This document shows positions 5,831 through 10,950 of a DNA stretch of 10,950 nt, one piece after another (position 1 is the first letter of the stretch; every line of letters begins with the position of its first letter). Below the pieces are notes generated by a model, which saw nothing but the letters and a program-made list of their open reading frames with translations, ran no database searches and was not told the origin of the DNA. Origin of the DNA: Actinomycetota bacterium (lineage in GTDB: Bacteria > Actinomycetota > Actinomycetes > Propionibacteriales > Propionibacteriaceae); NCBI GenBank assembly GCA_016213595.1, contig JACRAA010000109.1, positions 1 through 10,950 of the forward strand, written 5' to 3'. The translations under genes were made by a program, and so were the position numbers.

Positions 5831-7936
5831 TCAGGACCCGGGCGGTACCAGTCCGGTGTGGTGGGCGGCGAACGCGAGCAGGTCCGCCCACTCGGCTGCC
5901 ATGACCTGGGCGGGCTTTCCGGCCCCGTGACCGGTCGAGGTCTCGATGCGGGTGAGGATGGGCGCCGCGCCTGCCTGGGCGTGCTGGAGAGCCGCGGTGA
6001 ACTTGTGGCTGTGCAGCGGGACCACGCGGTCGTCGTGGTCACCTGTGGCGACGAGCGTGGCCGGGTAGGTCGTGCCGTCGACGACGTTGTGCAACGGTGA
6101 GTACCCAAGCTCGACCTGGAAGTCTTCCGGGTCGTCAGGGTTGCCATAGTCGGACATCCAGGCCGCCCCGATCGTGAACTTGTGGAACCGCAGCAGGTCG
6201 AGCACGCCGACCGTGGGCAGCGCCACCGCGAAGAGGTCAGGTCGCTGAGTCATGGCTGCTCCCACCAGGAGACCCCCGTTGCTCCGGCCGTGGATCGCGA
6301 GCTGCTCCCGTGTGGTGACACCGGTCTCGATGCAGTGTTCAGCGACGGCGATGAAGTCGTCGAAGACGTGCTGCTTGTGGTCGAGCCGCCCGTCGTCGTA
6401 CCAGGCCGAGCCGTACTCGCCGCCTCCGCGCAGGTTGGCGATGACGAGCACGCCACCGGCAGCCAGCCAGCCCGACCATCCCGGCCGGTAGTCCGCGAGC
6501 ACCGGGATCTTGAAGCCTCCGTACCCGTACAGCAGGGTCGGTGACGGGCTCGCGGGCGCGTTGGCGGGCCGGATGAGGAAGTACGGGACCTGGGTGCCGT
6601 CCGCGCTCGTCGCGCAAGCCCGCTCGACGGTGTACGGCCCGGCGACGCCGGACCCCGAGTCGACGAGGTGCAACGCACGCGTCGCACCCGTCTCGCTGTC
6701 GACCTCGTACGCGGCGGTGGGCTCCGTCACCGTCGAGACACCGACATAGGCGTGGCGCCGCTTCGGTGAGCCGTCGGAGGAGACGACGGCTCCGGCCGGA
6801 AGGTCGACGACGCCCAGGTCCGTACCGTCCAGGCTGTAGCGGCTGATCCTCGGCGTTGCGTCGACGAGCCGTTCGACGAGGAGGTGCTCGCCGGAGGCGG
6901 TGACGGCGGCGATCACGTCGTCCCCCTCGGCGACCAGGGTCGTGCTCCTCTCCGCGTCCTCACCGGCGACTGCGGCGTCCAGGTCGAACCAGACGAGCCG
7001 TCCGCGCGGCGCGTCGAGGTCGGTCAGGACGAGCAGCCGGGCACCCTCACCAGGCTCGCCCACGGACCTGACCACGCTGTACTCCGCGTCGGGCCGGGCC
7101 ACGAGCGTCACCCGGTCCCCGATCCGGGTGCGGCCGTCCTCGGTCACCAACGGGTGGACCCAGAGCATGTTCCGGTTCTCGGTCCCCTGCCGCGGGAGCA
7201 GCCACAGCCAGTGGCCGTCAGCGCTGACGTCCCAGTCGAAGATGACCCGGTCCAGCTCCGGCAGGTCAGCGACGAGCTCGTCGGCGTCCGTACCGAGCGT
7301 GTGCCGCATCACACGCGGACGCCCCAGGGCCTCGGTCTGGGTGCCGACCGCATCCCCGGGGTCGCTGAACGCGTTGTAGAGGTACGAGGCGTTGTCGGGG
7401 AGCCAGGTCGGCTCGGCGAACTTCGTCACCAGCTCCGGCTCACCGGTGTCCTCACCGCTGGCCAGGTCGAGGACGTGGACCCGTTGCCAGTCCGAGCCGG
7501 CGTCCGACCTTGCGACAGCCATGCGCCGGCCGTCGTCGCTGACCGTGAACGTGCTCAGCGAGCTGGTGCCGTCCTCGGACCATGACGACGGGTCGAGGAT
7601 CACCCGTCCGGAGGGGTCGCTGGCCTCAGCGACTGTGCGCCCCACGTACCACACGTCCTGGGGCACGGTGCCGTCGTTGCGGTTGAGGAAGTACCAGCCC
7701 CCGTACCCGTGCGGGATGCCGGCCCGCGGCCTGGCCGCCACCGTGCGCATCGTCTCCGCGAACCAGGAACGCGCAGGCAGCCTCGCCAGGTAGTCCTCCG
7801 TGACCGACCGCTGCGCCTCGACCCACGCCCGGGTCTCGTCGGAGTCGGGGTCCTCGAGCCAGCGGTACGGGTCGTCGACCCTGTGGCCGTGGAGCATCTC
7901 GGTGGTGGAGTCTCGCCGGCTCTCGGGGTACGTCAC
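5831..7936 (-). CDS. Prolyl oligopeptidase (serine peptidase family S9A)
   Basis: A 701-residue enzyme of the size usual for S9A prolyl oligopeptidases, which cut short peptides after proline. The N-terminal part has the family's DPYRWLED motif (22-29). A seven-bladed beta-propeller spans about 70-430 and the alpha/beta-hydrolase domain about 1-65 plus 435-701. The triad is complete: S552 in GRSNGG, D635 in DHDDRV and H670 in TGHGAGK. R637 and W593 sit where family members bind the substrate C-terminus and stack on proline, and NLRGGGEYG (501-509) is the conserved loop. No signal peptide is present, so it acts in the cytoplasm. The start is GTG at 7936; TAGAAT ends 7 bases upstream and no Shine-Dalgarno site is seen, again suggesting a leaderless mRNA. 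The gene is monocistronic: divergent from the YbjQ-repeat gene and convergent with the membrane protein gene. A role in general peptide turnover is likely. Confidence 0.95.
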   Translation of the reverse strand: MTYPESRRDSTTEMLHGHRVDDPYRWLEDPDSDETRAWVEAQRSVTEDYLARLPARSWFAETMRTVAARPRAGIPHGYGGWYFLNRNDGTVPQDVWYVGRTVAEASDPSGRVILDPSSWSEDGTSSLSTFTVSDDGRRMAVARSDAGSDWQRVHVLDLASGEDTGEPELVTKFAEPTWLPDNASYLYNAFSDPGDAVGTQTEALGRPRVMRHTLGTDADELVADLPELDRVIFDWDVSADGHWLWLLPRQGTENRNMLWVHPLVTEDGRTRIGDRVTLVARPDAEYSVVRSVGEPGEGARLLVLTDLDAPRGRLVWFDLDAAVAGEDAERSTTLVAEGDDVIAAVTASGEHLLVERLVDATPRISRYSLDGTDLGVVDLPAGAVVSSDGSPKRRHAYVGVSTVTEPTAAYEVDSETGATRALHLVDSGSGVAGPYTVERACATSADGTQVPYFLIRPANAPASPSPTLLYGYGGFKIPVLADYRPGWSGWLAAGGVLVIANLRGGGEYGSAWYDDGRLDHKQHVFDDFIAVAEHCIETGVTTREQLAIHGRSNGGLLVGAAMTQRPDLFAVALPTVGVLDLLRFHKFTIGAAWMSDYGNPDDPEDFQVELGYSPLHNVVDGTTYPATLVATGDHDDRVVPLHSHKFTAALQHAQAGAAPILTRIETSTGHGAGKPAQVMAAEWADLLAFAAHHTGLVPPGS

Positions 7937-8052
7937 GCCCGTGATTCTAGGCAGGCGGTCCGTCCGGTACGGATCGGCGAGCCGGGCGGAATCCTTGGTG
8001 GCTCGCGGCGAGGTTGGCTCGCAGCGCGGCGCGGCGCTGACACCATTTCGGC
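7937..8052. other. Divergent intergenic region between the peptidase and YbjQ-repeat genes
   Basis: These 116 bases must contain the starts for both flanking genes. The peptidase side has the TAGAAT element described separately. On the rightward side no Shine-Dalgarno site precedes the ATG at 8053. The best -10 is CACCAT at 8041-8046, 6 bases before the ATG, which matches only the A and final T of the consensus; TTGGCT at 8014-8019 is -35-like but 21 bases away. The rightward promoter is therefore not resolved. Confidence 0.4.
7944..7949 (-). promoter_or_regulatory. -10 element of the prolyl oligopeptidase gene (TAGAAT)
   Basis: TAGAAT on the minus strand differs from TATAAT at one base and ends 7 bases before the GTG start, consistent with a leaderless transcript. 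A 13-base near-palindrome at 7960-7972 (CCGTCCGGTACGG, one mismatched pair) covers the space toward the -35 region and might be a regulator site. No TTGACA-like -35 is present. Confidence 0.5.
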
Positions 8053-9222
8053 ATGACGTCTCCTGGCATGAACCCCGGCCCGCGCTCCGTCGTCACAGGC
8101 CTGTCCGGGAACGAGCTCTTCTGCATCGACAGGCTCGGGTACCGAGCGGGCGAGCTCCTGGTCGGCAACAGCGTGTACTCCCTCGGCCTGCTGGGCGGCA
8201 TCGGGAGCGCCTTCACGGCGATGGCGGGCGGCGAGGTGACCCAGATCACGGAGATGATCACGGCGGGACGCCACCTGTCGACCCAACGCCTCATGAACGA
8301 GATGCGGCAAGCGTCCGCGCACGGTGCGACCGGCATGTCGAGCGAGCTCATCTTCCACGCCGGCAACGTCGAGTTCCTGTCGGTCGCCTCAGGGCTGTAC
8401 CGCAAGGACGGCCAGCCACCGCAGTGGGCGTTCACCACCGCCGCCGACGCGCAGGAGCTGTGGTGCCAGGAGGACGCGGGGTACGCACCCGTCGCGTTCG
8501 TCATGGGCAACGTCGCCTACTCCATCGGTGTCGGCCGTGGCATCACCGGTGCCTTCAAGCAGCTCCAGAAGGGCGAGGTCAAGCAGTACTCCGACGTCTT
8601 CACCCACACCCGGAACCTGGCACTGCGCAGGATCGTCGGCGAGGCCCAGTCCGTCGGCGCCAACGCCGTCGTGGGGATCAAGACGTCGATCCTGCCGTTC
8701 GGCGCCACCGGGGTGCAGGAGATGCTCATGGTCGGCACCGCCGCTCGCCACGACATGTCCGATGCGCACTTCGCCCGGATGGGCGTCACCACGAGCGACC
8801 TCACCGCCGAGGAGACCTGGAACCTGGCGAAGATCGGCTACTCGCCGCTCATGCTCGTCCTGGGGACGAGCGTCTACTCCCTCGGCTTCGTCGGGGGCCT
8901 CATGGCGTCGTTCAAGAACTACGTCAAGGGCGAGATCTCGGAGCTCACGGACCTCATCTATGCGGCCCGGGAGGAGTCGCTGGGGAAGGTACGGGCCCAG
9001 GCCTCGTCCATCGGGGCGGACGACGTCGTCGGCGTGAAGACCTACATCTACGACCTCGGGAGCGGGCTCATCGAGTTCCTCGCCATCGGCACGGCGGTCA
9101 AGAAGACCGACAGCGCCAGAACCGCGACGGACATACTGCCTGCCCAGGCGATCATCCGGGACAAGGACACGTTCGTGAACGCGGCCGAGCGGGGCTACGG
9201 GGTGAGCCTCACCCAGGAGTGA
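8053..9222 (+). CDS. Protein of three tandem YbjQ-like (putative heavy-metal-binding) domains
   Basis: The 389-residue product is built from three repeats of about 100 residues: roughly 18-117, 132-233 and 251-351. Each begins with a GYxxxxxxxG segment (GY at 29, 143, 262), continues VYSxG/AYSxG, a helix with KGE-like turn, then a helix with a stretch like LGKVRAQASSIGADDVVGVK, and ends E-F/M-L-x-x-GTA (repeats 2 and 3). The second half of repeats 2 and 3 (GANAVVGIK ... LMVGTAAR; GADDVVGVK ... LAIGTAVKK) matches the small YbjQ/DUF74 family (PF01906), whose single-domain members are about 105 residues, form pentamers and have no firmly known function. Repeat 1 has lost the GAnaVVG signature (GATGMSS instead). 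No signal peptide or clear membrane helix is seen. A polar tail of about 38 residues follows. No Shine-Dalgarno site precedes ATG 8053; ATG 8068 is an alternative. The domain call is well supported, the function unknown. Confidence 0.85.
   Translation: MTSPGMNPGPRSVVTGLSGNELFCIDRLGYRAGELLVGNSVYSLGLLGGIGSAFTAMAGGEVTQITEMITAGRHLSTQRLMNEMRQASAHGATGMSSELIFHAGNVEFLSVASGLYRKDGQPPQWAFTTAADAQELWCQEDAGYAPVAFVMGNVAYSIGVGRGITGAFKQLQKGEVKQYSDVFTHTRNLALRRIVGEAQSVGANAVVGIKTSILPFGATGVQEMLMVGTAARHDMSDAHFARMGVTTSDLTAEETWNLAKIGYSPLMLVLGTSVYSLGFVGGLMASFKNYVKGEISELTDLIYAAREESLGKVRAQASSIGADDVVGVKTYIYDLGSGLIEFLAIGTAVKKTDSARTATDILPAQAIIRDKDTFVNAAERGYGVSLTQE
8104..9105 (+). repeat. Three in-frame domain repeats within the YbjQ-like gene
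   Basis: The repeats lie at about 8104-8403, 8446-8751 and 8803-9105, with period 114 then 119 codons measured between the GY dipeptides. The protein-level likeness is clear, for example GNSVYSLGLLGG, GNVAYSIGVGRG and GTSVYSLGFVGG. The DNA is diverged, so this is an old triplication rather than a recent tandem duplication. Confidence 0.8.
9200..9214. terminator. Possible bidirectional hairpin at the convergent gene ends
   Basis: GGGTGAGCCTCACCC is a perfect palindrome around one central C and can fold as a 5-bp GC-rich stem with a 5-base loop. It lies in the last codons of the YbjQ-repeat gene, 18 bases from the end of the convergent phosphoglycerate dehydrogenase gene, a fitting spot for a shared terminator. 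No T-run follows on either strand and the stem is short, so support is weak. Confidence 0.25.
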
Positions 9223-9232
9223 GCGCGTCAGG

Positions 9233-10432
9233 TCAGGCCGAGACCACCGACACGTCCAGGACGTTGGCAGCCTCCCTGACCACGCTGAGCAGCTCCTCCG
9301 AGGGCTCCACCTCGAGCCGGATCGTCGCCACGGCGGCCTCCGACCCTTCGAAGACCGTGTTCGACATCTCCTGGACGTTGATGCCGGCGTGGCTCACGGC
9401 GTCGAGGCAGGCTGCGAGCACGCCGGGACGGTCGAGGTGGCGCACGACCAGCGAGCAGACGGCGGGCGTCGTCACCGCGATGTTCACGGCGTTCGGCACG
9501 TCGCCCGTCGCCGCGAAGACCGTGATGATCCGTACGGCCTCGGCGGCGATCGCCTCCTGCGCCTGAGCGGTCGAGGCGCCGATGTGGTGGGTGCCGTACA
9601 CGCCGGAGCTGGCGCCGATGCCGCCGGGGTACTCGCCACTCCCCCCGGTCGGCTCGTTCGCGTACACGTCGAGCCCGGCCCGTACGCCCTTGTCGGACAC
9701 GGCGGCCGCCAGCGCCTCCTCGTCCACGACCTCACCGCGCGAGGTGTTGACGAACAGGGCGCCCGGCTTCAGGGCCGCGAAGAACTCCCTGCCGCACAGC
9801 CCTCGGGTGCCGTCGTTGAGCGCGAGGTGGACGCTCACGACGTCGGCGGACTCCGCGACGGCCAGCGGCGACGGCAGTGCGACGACGCCGAGCTCCTCGG
9901 CGCGCTCCGGGGTGAGGCTGCGGCTCCAGGCGACGACCTTCATCCCGAAGCCCTTGGCCCGCGGAATCATCGCCCCCCCGATGCCGCCGACGCCGATGAG
10001 GCCCAGCGTCCTGCCGTACAGCCCTGCAGCCTTCGAGTAGGCCGACTTGTTCCACCGGCCCTCCCGCAGGTCGACGGCGTTGTCGACGATGCGCCGGTCC
10101 AGCGCGAGGATGAGGCCGAACGCCAGCTCCGCGACCGCCACGGAGTTCTTGCCGGGGCAGTTGGACACGTAGATGCCGCGCTTGGACGCCGCGCCCACGT
10201 CGATCGTGTTGTAGCCCGCACCGGCCCGCACGACGAGCTTCAGTGGTCCTGCAGCCAGCACCTCCTCGGGGACCTTGGTGCTGCGGACGACGAGAACATC
10301 GGGCCGCTGGGCGGCCACGGCCTCGGCGAGCACGGTTCCGGAGAGCTGGGGGTCGACGGTGACGTCCATGCCAGCGGCGGTCAGGGCGTCGATGCCCGAG
10401 CGCTCGAAGGAGTCAGCGATGAGTACGCGCAT
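9233..10432 (-). CDS. serA: D-3-phosphoglycerate dehydrogenase, short form with C-terminal ACT domain
   Basis: This enzyme oxidises 3-phosphoglycerate to 3-phosphohydroxypyruvate, the first step of L-serine synthesis, in the cytoplasm. The 399 residues comprise a D-2-hydroxyacid dehydrogenase core (substrate-binding parts about 1-98 and 290-320, Rossmann domain about 99-288) and an ACT domain (about 326-399), the usual serine-sensing module. Visible motifs are RAGAGYNTID (69-78), the dinucleotide loop GVGGIGG (147-153), R232 in NTSRGE, E260 in DVYANEP and H283 in THHIGAST, so the Arg/Glu/His catalytic set is complete. It lacks the extra intervening domain of the roughly 530-residue SerA of mycobacteria, and so is nearer the 410-residue E. 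coli form in size. After the second Rossmann strand there is AWSRS (168-172) instead of an acidic residue, which may favour NADP(H). It could be a paralogue acting on another hydroxyacid. Start ATG 10432 is preceded by TAGGCT at 6 bases, with no Shine-Dalgarno site. Confidence 0.88.
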   Translation of the reverse strand: MRVLIADSFERSGIDALTAAGMDVTVDPQLSGTVLAEAVAAQRPDVLVVRSTKVPEEVLAAGPLKLVVRAGAGYNTIDVGAASKRGIYVSNCPGKNSVAVAELAFGLILALDRRIVDNAVDLREGRWNKSAYSKAAGLYGRTLGLIGVGGIGGAMIPRAKGFGMKVVAWSRSLTPERAEELGVVALPSPLAVAESADVVSVHLALNDGTRGLCGREFFAALKPGALFVNTSRGEVVDEEALAAAVSDKGVRAGLDVYANEPTGGSGEYPGGIGASSGVYGTHHIGASTAQAQEAIAAEAVRIITVFAATGDVPNAVNIAVTTPAVCSLVVRHLDRPGVLAACLDAVSHAGINVQEMSNTVFEGSEAAVATIRLEVEPSEELLSVVREAANVLDVSVVSA

Positions 10433-10438
10433 GGGCTG

Positions 10439-10444
10439 AGCCTA
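10439..10444 (-). promoter_or_regulatory. -10 element of serA (TAGGCT)
   Basis: TAGGCT on the minus strand fits TAnnnT and ends 6 bases before the ATG at 10432, the same arrangement as at ispH and the di-iron gene. No -35 hexamer is evident. The remaining intergenic bases up to 10502 show no further structure I can support. Confidence 0.4.
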
Positions 10445-10502
10445 GGGCTACCCCTTTCGGCCTGCTACGTCGCCTGCCGTCCCCGTCCTGCGTCGGCGGA
10501 TC

Positions 10503-10865
10503 TCAGCCCCAGCAGAGGCAGAACGGGTGACCGGCAGGATCCGTGTAGACGACGAACCCGGATGAAGCCTGGAGGTCGCCCCGCTGGACGACCTGGGCAC
10601 CCAGCCGTCGGGCTTCGGCGTCGGCGGCCGCGATGTCGCCGACGTGGAGGTCCAGGTGGGCCTGTTGCTGCTGGTCGCCGCCCGGCCACTGTGGCGGTAC
10701 GTGGTTCGGCGCGAGCTGGATGGCAAGAACCGTCCGTCCACCGACCTGGACGTCGTGCCAGTCCCAGTCCTTCTCGACGCTTCCGCCGTACATGGCGGCC
10801 CAGAACGTGCTCTCGGCCTCGAGGTCGGGGGCGTCGAGCACGATGGTGGTCCTCAGGATGTCCAT
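10503..10865 (-). CDS. VOC-family (glyoxalase/bleomycin-resistance-like) protein
   Basis: A small soluble protein of 120 residues with two beta-alpha-beta-beta-beta units (about 4-52 and 69-118), the vicinal oxygen chelate fold. The second unit holds AHLDLHVGD (69-77) and ends in VVYTDPAGHPFCL (105-117), a hallmark of the glyoxalase-like branch. The usual first metal ligand on strand 1 is missing (RTTIVLD), so a metal-dependent reaction cannot be assumed; such proteins may bind or detoxify small molecules, and the substrate is unknown. Two starts are possible: GTG at 10871 (two more residues) or ATG at 10865. The ATG is chosen because the family tends to begin right at this strand and a -10-like TTTCAT lies 6 bases before it. 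It is separated from serA by 70 bases on the same strand and could be cotranscribed with it, although serA has its own -10-like element. Confidence 0.85.
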   Translation of the reverse strand: MDILRTTIVLDAPDLEAESTFWAAMYGGSVEKDWDWHDVQVGGRTVLAIQLAPNHVPPQWPGGDQQQQAHLDLHVGDIAAADAEARRLGAQVVQRGDLQASSGFVVYTDPAGHPFCLCWG

Positions 10866-10950
10866 CGCCACATGAAAGCACCCACCGCCGACACTTCTCG
10901 ACCGGCCTTTGTCACGTAGCTCATGAACGCGGCAGCGGCCCCGGCTCCCC
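10866..10950. other. Right-edge region upstream of the VOC gene
   Basis: These 85 bases contain a weak -10-like TTTCAT (minus strand, 10872-10877), 6 bases before the VOC ATG. No complete gene is visible. Two minus-strand frames are open to the right edge: one in phase with the VOC gene, the other ending at about 10855. Neither is long enough to call as the end of a neighbouring gene. Confidence 0.4.

Noticed and set aside
7800..9566. 588-codon plus-strand frame across the peptidase start, the YbjQ-repeat gene and the serA end
   Set aside because: It overlaps three well-supported genes in the wrong frame or on the opposite strand. The His/Arg/Gly-rich translation has no family resemblance.
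10923..10950. ATG with an open frame to the right edge (M-N-A-A-A...)
   Set aside because: Only nine codons are visible, with no Shine-Dalgarno site or suitably spaced -10, so a gene start cannot be supported.
1..10950. tRNA, rRNA, CRISPR, insertion sequence, phage, toxin-antitoxin or defence genes
   Set aside because: No tRNA-like T-loop/acceptor arrangement, tandem spaced repeats, transposase or integrase motifs, or recognised defence domains were seen on either strand.

Overview
The window is GC-rich chromosomal DNA with eight tightly packed genes and the strong third-position G/C bias of a high-GC actinobacterium (Actinomycetota). Several genes also appear to lack a Shine-Dalgarno site and to start on a likely leaderless transcript, which is common in that phylum. 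I cannot fix the genus. There is no tRNA, rRNA, insertion sequence, phage gene, CRISPR array or obvious transfer signature, so this looks like ordinary core or near-core chromosome. No gene-free stretch exceeds about 180 bases.

Left part (1-4732), all on the minus strand. In transcription order: a GH65 glycoside phosphorylase (2213-4732), a ferritin-like di-iron protein (1244-2122), then ispH (182-1147), which makes the last enzyme of the MEP isoprenoid pathway. The ferritin-like gene has what looks like its own promoter, covered by a perfect 12-bp palindrome and further phased CGTTC half-sites. It is therefore probably controlled separately by a dimeric repressor of TetR type. ispH also has its own -10 element.

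Middle (4733-8052). A divergent promoter region separates the phosphorylase from a rightward gene for an eight-helix membrane protein of unknown function (4915-5820). That gene converges, with only 10 bases between, on a leftward cytoplasmic prolyl oligopeptidase (5831-7936).

Right part (7937-10950). A second divergent region leads to a rightward gene (8053-9222) whose product is three tandem copies of a YbjQ-like domain. It converges, again with 10 bases between, on a leftward short D-3-phosphoglycerate dehydrogenase with a C-terminal ACT domain (9233-10432). A small VOC-family (glyoxalase-like) protein on the minus strand (10503-10865) ends the window.

The genes do not form one pathway. 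The most distinctive items are the triplicated YbjQ-domain protein, the operator array in front of the di-iron protein, and the repeated TAnnnT-6/7-start-codon arrangement at four genes. I see no clear defence, mobile or biosynthetic system here.
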